A stretch of 19,931 bases of DNA from Candidatus Halarchaeoplasma halalkaliphilum (GTDB lineage: Archaea; Thermoplasmatota; Thermoplasmata; Halarchaeoplasmatales; Halarchaeoplasmataceae): contig SLLU01000099.1 in the NCBI GenBank assembly GCA_007133925.1, positions 1 through 19,931 on the forward strand, given 5' to 3'. Position numbers and translations under genes: made by a program. Under the pieces are notes generated by a model, which saw only the letters and a program-made list of their open reading frames with translations, did no database searches and was not told the DNA's origin. Positions 13,454-19,931 of the stretch are shown here, piece after piece (position 1 is the first letter of the stretch; the number at the start of each line of letters is the position of its first letter).

Positions 13454-16087
13454 ATGCCAAAGTTTAATGCATTTCAGAAAATCTCGAATTGTAACCTGGT
13501 ACCACCGGGTACGTGTCAACGTGAAGTATCCGCAGGAGGGCGGGTTATACCCATGGTCCTCATACTGATACTGGTGCTCGTTCACTTCGCACCATCGTCA
13601 GCCCAAGAAATATTCTCAATGGATACGTTAAGGATAAACAGTGATGATGGATTGATCGCCTTCGTAGAAACTTATGACGTGCCTGGAGAGGGTACCAAGG
13701 CTTCTCCTTTCATAATCCAGGGATTCACTTTCGATTCGGAAACCCCTGGTAGCAGGGTCTTCATAGGAAATACTTCCCTTCACTTTGAGATCACGGATTG
13801 TGTCTTCTTAGGAGGTACCAGAAAGGACGCACCGTGGAATCGGGGTGCAGGAATCGAGCTGTACAATGTGAACAATGCCAGTGTGAGTTTCAACACGTTC
13901 AAGGCCAATCGTATAGGTGTACTCCTCACGGACAGTTCGGGTAATACCATCAGGAACAACAGGTTTGAAAACAACACCTATGGGGTGTGGTACCAGGACT
14001 CTCCACATAATACCGCCCTTGATAATGTTTTCAACAAAGGCGGTTTTCACCTCACGGGTTCTCGTGAAAACTACCTGTATCAGGATATCTCGGGAAACTC
14101 GATCGGTGGTAAGGACATAGTGTATCTCAACAACAGGGACTTGGGATGGTCTCATATCTCGTCCGATGTGGGTCAGGTGCTATTGGCCAATGTAACCAGG
14201 GTTAGTTTCCGGGACGCACATATTGATAACTGTAACATCGTCGTGGCCTTTTCTTCTCAAGTGGAGATAGAGAATGTTCAGATAAGGAACCACAACGAGG
14301 AAGGGATATACCTCTATCATTCGGACCGTGTAGAGATAAAGGATTCCGTGATCAACCAAAACAAGATCGGCATAAGACTGGTGGGTTCCTCTTTCAACAA
14401 CATCAAAGGTAATACACTCAGGGGGAATTCACAGGACGGAATACTCTTGGACCAGGGCTCTTCCGAAAATCTCATCGAAGGCAACATCATCTCAATGAAT
14501 CCACTGGTGGTGATAAACTCCCATGATAACTTGATAACCAAGAACATCATATTCCGATCCATAGGTGAAGGACTGCGCTTGATGCAGGGTTCCTGGGGAA
14601 ATGTAGTACATGAAAATGCATTCCTTTATAATAATCGGGCACGAGATGTCTATGATGCCTCCAGGATACAGGCACGGGATGTCACCGGTGCAAATCACTG
14701 GAACTCTTCCGATCACCGTGGCAATTACTGGAACGACTGGACCGGGCCCGATGAGGACCTTGATGGTATAGTTGATCTTCCCTACAACATTTCCGGGAGC
14801 GAGAGCAGGGATCTTTACCCACTCACAGAGCCTACCATGCCCGTGATATCCCGTCCACCGGAGAATCTTACAGTGGTTCCCGGAAACAACACACTTGAAC
14901 TATCGTGGGCACCTCCTTCATGGGACGGTGGAACGGATATCACAACATACCGGATATACCGGGGTGAACTCAGAGAATCCCAGGGGCTCTTGAAGGAGGT
15001 CCAAGGTGATGAATTGAACTACCTGGATCAACAAGTATCAAACGAGAGAGCTTACTACTACAGGATATCTGCCGTTAACGACGTGGGTGAAAGCATATCC
15101 ACGGGGATCATAATGGGTATCCCGGACGGGATTCCTCCCGAACTGCGCATAATAGAGCCGGTTTATAATTCATACCATAACCGTGATCATGTGACTGCAA
15201 GCTGGGAAGGAGCAGACCCGAATTCAGGTGTGGACCATTACGAGATCAGGATCGATTCAGACCCCTGGATTAACGTGGGTATGAACACAACCCACACATT
15301 TTACGATCTTGCAGATGGCACAAGGACCTTAACCGTCAGAGCGGTTGACGGGGCGGGTAATTACGCTGTTATAAGTTCCACCTTCACCATAGATACGACC
15401 CCTCCAAGAGTTCTTGAATACGGACCCGTGGGGGATTCCGTTTCTGTGGATGCAAATATTACGGTTCTTTTTTCACAGGAGATGGATCCGGGATCTATTG
15501 TGGTGAATGTGACGGGTCTTGAGCATCTAGTGATGTTATGGCTAAATGAGACCACTCTTCTTGCAGCTCCTGGCCACGGCTTTGATTACGGGACTACCTA
15601 TGATGTGCATCTGTCTGGAAGTGATCTGGCGGGCAACGAGCTCGAACCCTTGAGCTGGTCATTCCAAACAAAGACGGGTGGCACGGTCACCGGACGTGTT
15701 GTGAACAAAGACAGGTCTGCCATCAATCGGGTGAGGATAACCCTGGATGATACGACCGCTTTCACCGACGAGCAGGGCGAATTCACGTTCCACACCTATT
15801 CAGGGACACGGACGGCGGTGCTCACCAAGGAGGGATACGAGGATAAAGTGGTGTGCATGGAGGTGATCGCGGGCGAAGTGAATGATATGGGAGAGATAAC
15901 CATGAACCCCGTCAAAGCTTCTGGGTACGACCTATTGCTCATAGTTGCTTCCTTCGTTGTGGTATCTACAGGATTGATAGCACTGGTAATCTTCTTATAC
16001 CGCCACAAGGATACCGGTATTATCGAAGAGGACTTCGACTACGAGGATGAGGATACCGAGGAACTGCCTGCGGAATTCCTGGAGTGA
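13454..16087 (+). CDS. NosD-like parallel beta-helix surface protein with FN3/Ig-like modules and C-terminal anchor, 877 aa
   Basis: Extracellular membrane-anchored protein. A signal segment (VIPMVLILILVLVHF, about 31-45) has likely cleavage after APSSA near residue 50. Residues about 80-455 form a right-handed parallel beta-helix (NosD/PbH1 type) with repeated turns such as IELYNVNNASVSFNTFKANR and NTIRNNRFENN. It ends in the familiar GNYWNDW...DGIVDLPYNISGS...DLYPL segment. Then come an FN3 domain (462-555), an Ig-like domain (562-650), an SbsA/Big_5-type Ig domain (650-742, FSQEMDPGSI), a carboxypeptidase-regulatory-like domain (742-820, GTVTGRVVNKDRSAINRVRI), a helix (826-852), and an acidic tail. 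Such proteins bind or process surface polysaccharides; no catalytic residues are evident. The N-terminus before the signal core is unusually long; ATG 13553 is an alternative start. Two downstream genes follow closely. Confidence 0.88.
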   Translation: MPKFNAFQKISNCNLVPPGTCQREVSAGGRVIPMVLILILVLVHFAPSSAQEIFSMDTLRINSDDGLIAFVETYDVPGEGTKASPFIIQGFTFDSETPGSRVFIGNTSLHFEITDCVFLGGTRKDAPWNRGAGIELYNVNNASVSFNTFKANRIGVLLTDSSGNTIRNNRFENNTYGVWYQDSPHNTALDNVFNKGGFHLTGSRENYLYQDISGNSIGGKDIVYLNNRDLGWSHISSDVGQVLLANVTRVSFRDAHIDNCNIVVAFSSQVEIENVQIRNHNEEGIYLYHSDRVEIKDSVINQNKIGIRLVGSSFNNIKGNTLRGNSQDGILLDQGSSENLIEGNIISMNPLVVINSHDNLITKNIIFRSIGEGLRLMQGSWGNVVHENAFLYNNRARDVYDASRIQARDVTGANHWNSSDHRGNYWNDWTGPDEDLDGIVDLPYNISGSESRDLYPLTEPTMPVISRPPENLTVVPGNNTLELSWAPPSWDGGTDITTYRIYRGELRESQGLLKEVQGDELNYLDQQVSNERAYYYRISAVNDVGESISTGIIMGIPDGIPPELRIIEPVYNSYHNRDHVTASWEGADPNSGVDHYEIRIDSDPWINVGMNTTHTFYDLADGTRTLTVRAVDGAGNYAVISSTFTIDTTPPRVLEYGPVGDSVSVDANITVLFSQEMDPGSIVVNVTGLEHLVMLWLNETTLLAAPGHGFDYGTTYDVHLSGSDLAGNELEPLSWSFQTKTGGTVTGRVVNKDRSAINRVRITLDDTTAFTDEQGEFTFHTYSGTRTAVLTKEGYEDKVVCMEVIAGEVNDMGEITMNPVKASGYDLLLIVASFVVVSTGLIALVIFLYRHKDTGIIEEDFDYEDEDTEELPAEFLE

Positions 16088-16093
16088 ATGTCG

Positions 16094-16528
16094 ATGAAAG
16101 AGAAAAAAGCCGTTAAAGGGATAAGTTTATCCCGGGATGAAAAGGTTCTCCATAGTGGTGGAAGGTGCTGGCGCAGCGGGATACTTTGGTTGATATCCGC
16201 AATACTGTGGATGTTCGTCGGCCTTTTCTTCCCTTTGATTTTCTTCATGGGCCTGATCTTTTTTGCGGCTATTGTAATACGTATCCCATGGTTCACCTAT
16301 GTGTTAACTGATAAGGGAGTTCATACCCGTCACAGAAATCTGTTCGATGTGGAATACCATCATGTAACCTGGGGCGAGATCAGAGGCATGTCCATGGTAA
16401 TGTCCAACACAGGTGAGATACTGGATTTCGGGAACATAACCCTGATACTTTCCGAAAGAGAACCCATGGTTTTAAGGGACGTGAAAACACCCAAACGTCT
16501 GATGGAGTTCATGGATGATCTGAGGTGA
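16094..16528 (+). CDS. Membrane protein with bacterial PH-like domain (bPH2/DUF304 type), 144 aa
   Basis: A hydrophilic N-terminus (SLSRDEKVLHSGGRCWRSG) is followed by two membrane helices (about 31-65). A C-terminal PH-like domain begins IPWFTYVLTDKGVHTRHRNLF and continues through VTWGEIRGMSMVMSN to LMEFMDDLR. The pattern 'helix pair, then YxLTDxGVxxRxxxxF...VxWxEIxxM' is characteristic of the bPH_2 (YdbT/DUF304) group. These have a PH fold at the membrane, but their function is mostly unknown. Two ATGs are possible, 16088 and 16094. GGAG at 16081-16084 is nine bases from 16094 but only three from 16088, so I favour 16094. It lies immediately after the beta-helix gene and five bases before the exonuclease gene, so the three are probably one operon. 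Confidence 0.75.
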   Translation: MKEKKAVKGISLSRDEKVLHSGGRCWRSGILWLISAILWMFVGLFFPLIFFMGLIFFAAIVIRIPWFTYVLTDKGVHTRHRNLFDVEYHHVTWGEIRGMSMVMSNTGEILDFGNITLILSEREPMVLRDVKTPKRLMEFMDDLR

Positions 16529-16532
16529 ACCT

Positions 16533-17489
16533 TTGGAGGACATGTATCTCTTCGAACGGTTCAAATGGAAGTTGCTTAGAACATACAAAGGCAAGGATAT
16601 TTGTGAGGCCATCGGTGGGGGCCCCGATGAGAATCAGGAGGGTGGTTTTCATCGTATCGTAACTAACTATGAGGTCAAACTGGAACTCCCAACCCGGGAG
16701 CAGGCAGTTGAGGCGATCATGTCCGACCTTGAGCTGGTTCGCGGTATCGGTCCGGCAACAGCAACCAGGCTGAAGGAAGAAGGTATCCGGGACATCGTTG
16801 AGCTTACCGATAGTCAACGGTGGTGCTCCCGGTCGGAACACATAGTGAAGATGGTGGATGACGAAGATCTTTTTTCTCTTCAAAGCCTTCTTCAGAGATG
16901 CCATTCCATGAGCCATCCTGGCTGTTACCTGCTATCTGGGTTCACACGGAAGGAGGACCTGCTCTTCTTCGATATAGAGACCATGGGCCTTCGGTTCCGA
17001 CCCCTGTTTCTCATAGGCGTGGGTCGGTTTCTTGGGGACGGATTCAGGGTGGAGCAGTTCTTTGCAAGGGATACCACGGAGGAGAAGGCGGTGATACGGG
17101 AGTTCCTGGACTTCCTTTCGGAAACGCGGGTACTGGTAAGCTTCAACGGCAGGGCCTTCGACTCCCGGTTCATAAAGGAGAGGATGGACATATATGGTTT
17201 ACAGGGATTCCATGACCTCCCCCATTTCGATCTGCTTCCCATGTCCAGGGGAAGGTGGCCCGTGCCGGACCATCGTCTGACCACCCTGGAGAAATGGGTC
17301 CTGGGTCAAGAACGTGAGGAGGACGTCTCCAGTTCAATGGTACCACATCTCTACGAGCTCTATCTGAGAAAGAACAACCCCGGGCCCGTTATACCCATCA
17401 TAGAACACAACAAAATGGATATAGTTTCCATGGTATCTTTGCTTCAGAGGATGGGGGATCAGGAGATGGGTAGAGGTTCCGGAAGGTAG
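16533..17489 (+). CDS. RNase H-fold (DEDD) 3'-5' exonuclease-like protein with helix-hairpin-helix, 318 aa
   Basis: Predicted metal-dependent nuclease of the YprB-like RNase_H_2 group. A helix-hairpin-helix (LVRGIGPATATRLKEEGI, about 68-86) suggests DNA or structured nucleic acid binding. The catalytic domain starts at LLFFDIETMGL, where D147 and E149 form ExoI. SFNGRAFDSRF is ExoII with its Asp, and EHNKMDIVSM is ExoIII. The ExoIII site has His where DEDDy enzymes have Tyr in the Y-x3-D spacing, while DEDDh enzymes space the His further from the Asp. All acidic residues are present, so it should be active. Start: GAGGTGA at 16522-16528 is ideally spaced for the TTG at 16533. The nearby ATG at 16542 is an alternative, but its GGAGG is only two bases away. 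It is probably the last gene of the operon with the bPH and beta-helix genes. Confidence 0.82.
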   Translation: MEDMYLFERFKWKLLRTYKGKDICEAIGGGPDENQEGGFHRIVTNYEVKLELPTREQAVEAIMSDLELVRGIGPATATRLKEEGIRDIVELTDSQRWCSRSEHIVKMVDDEDLFSLQSLLQRCHSMSHPGCYLLSGFTRKEDLLFFDIETMGLRFRPLFLIGVGRFLGDGFRVEQFFARDTTEEKAVIREFLDFLSETRVLVSFNGRAFDSRFIKERMDIYGLQGFHDLPHFDLLPMSRGRWPVPDHRLTTLEKWVLGQEREEDVSSSMVPHLYELYLRKNNPGPVIPIIEHNKMDIVSMVSLLQRMGDQEMGRGSGR

Positions 17490-17530
17490 TGGGTTGTCCA
17501 TGATCATGTGTGGGGTTTTCGGCAACAAAC

Positions 17531-17548
17531 TTTTTTAAACATATAATA
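17531..17548 (+). promoter_or_regulatory. TATA region of the prepilin peptidase gene
   Basis: TTTTTTAAACATATAATA lies 20-30 bases before the ATG at 17564. This supports a leaderless message and argues against the ATG at 17510, which lies upstream of the box. Confidence 0.5.
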
Positions 17549-17563
17549 ATTATAACCAACTAC

Positions 17564-18064
17564 ATGGACCCGCTCGATTTCGGACTCACACAATTTCAAC
17601 TATACGGTCTGGTATTCATACTAGGAAGTTTTTCCGTGGCCACCCTCAGCGATCTGAAACGGATGAGCGCCCAGAAGGAGTTCATCGAAGTGTGGGTCCT
17701 ATTCGGTCTTGTTTTCCTTGGTTATGATATCTATCACGGATACTTGGAAGGCGCAGACCTGATGCTGTACCTAAAATGGGGATTGATAGTACTTTTCATG
17801 CTCCTCTGGCTCTTTAAGATATTGTTCAGGACTGCCGTGGGAGATGCCATGGCGTGTGTGGCTGTGATGTCTCTATTAAACCCTCCGTTCATAATATTTT
17901 TTGTGATCGTATTAAAGGTATTTGATGTGATACTCGGTCCCTTCCTGAGAACTCTTTTCGGAAAAAAATACCGGTACCCATTTCTTCCGGTGGTGACCGC
18001 CGCTACCATGGCCACATTGTTCGTTGGCTTCAAAGTGGTGGGATGGATAGAGGCGTACCTGTGA
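17564..18064 (+). CDS. A24 prepilin peptidase-like (PibD/FlaK-type) aspartic membrane protease, 166 aa
   Basis: Membrane protease that in this family cleaves class III signal peptides of archaeal pilins and archaellins on the cytoplasmic side. The first helix ends in SVATLSDLKRMSAQKEFIEVW, with the catalytic Asp30 followed by basic residues as in FlaK/PibD. The second Asp (D94) lies in TAVGDAMACVAV, matching the GxGD motif except that its first Gly is Ala. About six membrane helices are predicted, and the length is a little short of typical archaeal members. I start at ATG 17564 because the TATA region sits just before it; ATG 17510 would add 18 residues from upstream of the promoter. No pilin or archaellin genes are nearby, so its substrates are encoded elsewhere. 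A helical protein resembling the family by chance is unlikely given both Asp motifs. Confidence 0.78.
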   Translation: MDPLDFGLTQFQLYGLVFILGSFSVATLSDLKRMSAQKEFIEVWVLFGLVFLGYDIYHGYLEGADLMLYLKWGLIVLFMLLWLFKILFRTAVGDAMACVAVMSLLNPPFIIFFVIVLKVFDVILGPFLRTLFGKKYRYPFLPVVTAATMATLFVGFKVVGWIEAYL

Positions 18065-18109
18065 ACCAACGTATTTACGAGAACCCCTTCTGATCACAAC
18101 CCCATTCGA

Positions 18110-18120
18110 AACACATAATA
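18110..18120 (+). promoter_or_regulatory. TATA-like element of the alaX gene
   Basis: AACACATAATA lies about 26 bases before the ATG at 18144, again predicting a leaderless message. No Shine-Dalgarno sequence is visible. Confidence 0.4.
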
Positions 18121-18143
18121 CCCACCATCTCTGTCTCATTTGC

Positions 18144-18872
18144 ATGACCGAATTGCTCTACATGCCCGATACGGAGAGTAATTATATCCGCTCCTTCCAG
18201 GCCAAGATCCTTTTCACCGGCAGGGACCACGTGGTACTGGATCGAACCGCGTTCTACCCCGAAGGAGGCGGTCAGCCTTCCGATACCGGGATCATCTCAT
18301 GGGACGGGGGAAGCTCAAGGGTCATCAAGGTGGAAAAAAAGGGTAAGGTCATACACAGACTTGAGGGGTCAATTCCAGATCCGGGGGCCATTGTGACTGG
18401 TGAGATAAACTGGGATAACCGATATGAACACATGAAACTGCACACCGCTCAACACCTGTTCTCAGCGGTGGTGTACGACCTCTTCGGAGGGAAGACCGTG
18501 GGGAACCAGATATATTCGGATTACTCCCGGGTGGATTTCAGGCCGGTGAACCTCTCCGCAGAGGATATACTGGATATCCAGGCTGAGGTCAACCGACTCA
18601 TAGGCGAGGAACACCCTATATCGGTATACAAAGCCCACAGAGACGACATCGGGGATATGGAGGGAGTGAACCGGGTTGATCTCTCACTGATACCCGGATC
18701 AATACGAGAACTGAGGGTGATCGACATCGACGGTTACGATGTTTGTCCATGTGCCGGAACCCACGTAAGGAATACCGGTGAGATCCGAGGCGTTGAGGTC
18801 ACACGCATGGAAAACAAGGGCCGTGATAAGCAGAGGGTTTATTATGAACTTATAGATAGCGTGTCAGAGTAA
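18144..18872 (+). CDS. alaX: AlaX-type alanyl-tRNA editing hydrolase, 242 aa
   Basis: Trans-editing enzyme that hydrolyses Ser- (and Gly-) tRNA-Ala, protecting the proteome from alanine codon errors in the cytoplasm. The N-terminal domain contains DRTAFYPEGGGQPSDTG, with the GGQPxD motif typical of AlaX-M and AlaRS-like proteins. The editing site has both zinc motifs: HTAQH (HxxxH) in KLHTAQHLFS near residue 100, and CAGTH (CxxxH) in DVCPCAGTHVRNTGEI near residue 205. The length fits the medium form, without the C-Ala domain. The final RVYYEL strand is as expected. It is a single gene with its own TATA-like box and no visible ribosome-binding site. All metal ligands are present, so it should be active. 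Confidence 0.93.
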   Translation: MTELLYMPDTESNYIRSFQAKILFTGRDHVVLDRTAFYPEGGGQPSDTGIISWDGGSSRVIKVEKKGKVIHRLEGSIPDPGAIVTGEINWDNRYEHMKLHTAQHLFSAVVYDLFGGKTVGNQIYSDYSRVDFRPVNLSAEDILDIQAEVNRLIGEEHPISVYKAHRDDIGDMEGVNRVDLSLIPGSIRELRVIDIDGYDVCPCAGTHVRNTGEIRGVEVTRMENKGRDKQRVYYELIDSVSE

Positions 18873-18904
18873 ACCATATCACAAAGAGGGAGTTTAGTGA
18901 AAAA

Positions 18905-19468
18905 ATGATGGAGTATATATCCTTTGAAGAACGACCGTTGTTCAGGGACCTTTCCCTGGGATTCCTGTCACTTGTTCCCGCATTCACCGCGGGGATACTC
19001 ATTTACCTCATGGGTTCAAGTGTTTACATACCCGTGTCCATGGTCCTTCTGAATTACTACTTCGCTCCGGGAGTAGGCTGGCTGGCATCGCCGGTGATCT
19101 GGCTCTCATCCGGTCTCTCTCCTCTACCCCTTCTGGGCCTGGTGGTGTTCCTTGCTTTTCAGGGTTCCTTGTTCGTTACAGTGAATTACGATCTTCTGGA
19201 GAGGATCCCTCTCCTGGGGCGGATTGTGAGGCGCATAAGGATCAAAGCCGAGCAGGTCATAGAAAAGAAAACCCTGGTAAAGGACATCAGCTATATCGGC
19301 TTGTTCTGGCTCACTTTCCTACCCATTTACGGAACAGGACCCATGACCATGAGCTTCATAGGTAGGATACTGTCCCTGGAATGGTGGAAGGTCTGGGTCA
19401 CCGTCTGTCTCTCTTCCTTCGTCAGGTATTCACTGGTGATCGCTCTGATCTATTATGGCTTCTTTTAA
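18905..19468 (+). CDS. Putative small multidrug-export family membrane protein, 187 aa
   Basis: An integral membrane protein with about five helices: 18-40, 44-70, 75-97, 128-150 and 155-185. A basic cytoplasmic segment between helices (RIVRRIRIKAEQVIEKK) follows the third. The LTFLPIYGTGPMTMSFIGRI segment resembles the PLPGTGxW signature of the small multidrug export family (PF06695), and WWKVWVTVCLSSFVRYSLV matches its last helix region. Drug export by this family is a database label with little direct evidence, so the function is uncertain. A distant VTT/SNARE-associated-type membrane protein is the alternative. The start is one of two adjacent ATGs (18905 or 18908); AAACCATATCAC near 18871-18882 could be the promoter, implying a leaderless message. 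Confidence 0.6.
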   Translation: MMEYISFEERPLFRDLSLGFLSLVPAFTAGILIYLMGSSVYIPVSMVLLNYYFAPGVGWLASPVIWLSSGLSPLPLLGLVVFLAFQGSLFVTVNYDLLERIPLLGRIVRRIRIKAEQVIEKKTLVKDISYIGLFWLTFLPIYGTGPMTMSFIGRILSLEWWKVWVTVCLSSFVRYSLVIALIYYGFF

Positions 19469-19492
19469 CTGGCGTTCTGAAATATGAAAATG

Positions 19493-19519
19493 CATCCCTC
19501 TGCTCGCACTTAAAAAAGA
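19493..19519 (+). repeat. Direct repeat copy 1, resembling the tRNA-Leu 3' end
   Basis: CATCCCTCT-N2-TCGCA followed by an A/T-rich run is repeated 124 bases downstream (19617-19643). Positions 19494-19511 match tRNA-Leu 679-696 at 15 of 18 bases, including the CTCGCACTT end. Confidence 0.55.
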
Positions 19520-19616
19520 ATAATAGTGCTCCCGCCGGGATTCTCCTTTGAATAAGTCGTTCCACTCGTTATTCCGAGTGCTCGTAAAACAAGTTTTACT
19601 CACGAACCGAGGTTCT

Positions 19617-19643
19617 CATCCCTCTATTCGCATTTTTAAAAAA
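19617..19643 (+). repeat. Direct repeat copy 2, resembling tRNA-Leu T-arm and 3' end
   Basis: CATCCCTCT is identical to copy 1, followed by ATTCGCATTTTT. Extending left, 19611-19637 matches tRNA-Leu 672-698 at 20 of 27 bases, including GGTTC and ATCCCT. No full tRNA could be folded here on either strand. Confidence 0.5.
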
Positions 19644-19651
19644 TGAGGGCT

Positions 19652-19674
19652 CCCCAAGGCTAAAGCCATTGGGG
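19652..19674 (-). mobile_element. Imperfect hairpin with bulged T: candidate IS200/IS605 right end
   Basis: On the strand of the transposase fragment, CCCCAA-T-GGC-TTTA-GCC-TTGGGG forms nine base pairs with one extrahelical T. It lies 38 bases beyond the stop codon. Subterminal imperfect palindromes with a bulged T are what Y1 transposases of the IS200/IS605 family recognise. Confidence 0.5.
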
Positions 19675-19712
19675 TATCCCCTACAATTTGCCAGCAAAGT
19701 CATTTAGATATT

Positions 19713-19931
19713 TCAGGAAAACCGTTTTGTTTTTCTGATATCGAAGGAATTCTCGTAGAATTCCTGTAGAGTTGTTTGAGGAGTTCCCGATGAAGGGTGT
19801 ATTCTTTTTGGTATAGCCGGTGGGGATCTAGGGGAATCCGAGTAGTGGTGAGATTGTGATTCGTTTATGTAATGTTCCACTGCCTCAGGTGTAACATCTC
19901 CAATTGGCCTGAAAAATTTTCCACCTGACCA
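19713..19931 (-). CDS. tnpA: IS200/IS605-family Y1 transposase TnpA, C-terminal fragment (cut by window edge)
   Basis: The minus-strand frame entering at 19931 reads WSGGKFFRPIGDVTPEAVEH followed by YINESQ, and stays open for 72 residues to a TGA at 19715-19713. The pattern WSxxxFxRxxGxVTxExVxxYIxxSQ is the C-terminal part of Y1 (HUH) transposases, which move single-stranded DNA copies of the element. The catalytic Tyr and HUH motif would lie upstream, outside the window, or at the YI helix edge. The Ser/Pro-rich end (SDSPRSPPAIPKRIHPSSG, then QTTLQEFYEN) is longer than in minimal TnpA and may be normal for archaeal elements. Other frames also have short open protein-like stretches, so a late frameshift cannot be excluded. 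The hairpin beyond the stop fits an element right end. Confidence 0.58.
   Translation of the reverse strand, partial: WSGGKFFRPIGDVTPEAVEHYINESQSHHYSDSPRSPPAIPKRIHPSSGTPQTTLQEFYENSFDIRKTKRFS
19745..19765. repeat. Perfect 8-bp palindrome AGGAATTC-TCGTA-GAATTCCT
   Basis: The inverted repeat falls inside the transposase fragment, where it encodes part of EFYENSF. It could be a fold in the mRNA end or a product of coding sequence by chance. Confidence 0.5.

Larger units (their letters stand above)
19469..19712. other. Gene-free region with tRNA-end-like repeats and a hairpin array
   Basis: No reading frame is convincing. From left to right: a tRNA-Leu-3'-end-like segment (19494-19511); TCCC-GCC-GGGA (19530-19540); CACTCG-TTATTC-CGAGTG (19563-19580); GTAAAAC-AA-GTTTTAC (19584-19599); GAAC-CGAG-GTTC (19604-19615); a second tRNA-end-like segment (19611-19637); and the transposon-end-like hairpin (19652-19674). 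GAATAA (19550-19555) with TTATTC (19569-19574) offers a fold that excludes the CACTCG stem. Confidence 0.6.

Noticed and set aside
19600..19637. A second full tRNA gene ending at the tRNA-like 3' segment
   Set aside because: No matching acceptor 5' strand, D-arm or anticodon arm could be found upstream. Only the T-arm/3'-end portion resembles a tRNA.
19713..19830. Frameshifts in the transposase fragment (other frames read HRELLKQLYRNST and EFLRYQKNKTVFLKYLND)
   Set aside because: The main frame is open to its stop, and the alternatives are too short to prefer without the rest of the element.

Overview
The window looks like the chromosome of a mesophilic archaeon, most likely in or near Thermoplasmatota. 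This is a judgement from gene content and style, not from a database match. Supporting signs: most genes have a TATA-like box about 25 bases before a leaderless or nearly leaderless start; the tRNA-Leu has a long variable arm and no encoded CCA; there is an AlaX editing protein, an archaeal-style A24 prepilin peptidase and a divergent FtsZ/tubulin-fold protein; and there are large surface proteins built from PKD, CARDB-like, FN3 and beta-helix modules with a C-terminal membrane anchor. A cold-shock protein argues against a hyperthermophile.

Layout. 1-53 (minus) is the start of a cyclase/kynurenine-formamidase family gene cut by the window edge, divergent from a cold-shock protein gene (212-403). 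A tRNA-Leu(UAA) lies at 609-693. About 360 gene-free bases follow (694-1053), holding a string of short hairpins, a second copy of the tRNA 3' end, a candidate small structured RNA, and a promoter. Two tandem paralogous giant surface proteins (1054-5325 and 5392-9678) fill nearly half the window. Each has a signal peptide, a PKD-like and a carboxypeptidase-regulatory-like domain, a family 5 solute-binding module, three CARDB-like repeats, a membrane helix and an acidic tail. No ABC permease or ATPase gene is present.

Next comes a MATE exporter / MarR regulator / small membrane protein operon (9764-11988), with two copies of a palindrome around the promoter. Convergent to it, on the minus strand, are the FtsZ-like protein (11990-12916) and a four-helix membrane protein (12956-13357). 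Then on the plus strand: a NosD-like beta-helix surface protein, a bacterial-PH-domain membrane protein, an RNase-H-fold exonuclease with a helix-hairpin-helix, an A24 prepilin peptidase, AlaX, and a small multidrug-export-like membrane protein. The right edge holds hairpins, two more tRNA-3'-end-like repeats, and the C-terminal end of an IS200/IS605 (Y1) transposase with a candidate right-end hairpin.

The most notable observation is that the signature segments of the solute-binding module occur in swapped order in both giant proteins. The segment normally in the C-terminal half (YhDxI to RxAL..hNRxxI) comes before the segment normally in the N-terminal half (WHsGhxLxxxD to GPFK to ..HW). This is what a circular permutation would look like. 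Other leads are the FtsZ-like protein with altered nucleotide-binding and catalytic loops, the operator-like palindromes of the MATE/MarR operon, and the two loci where tRNA-3'-end-like repeats bracket hairpin arrays.
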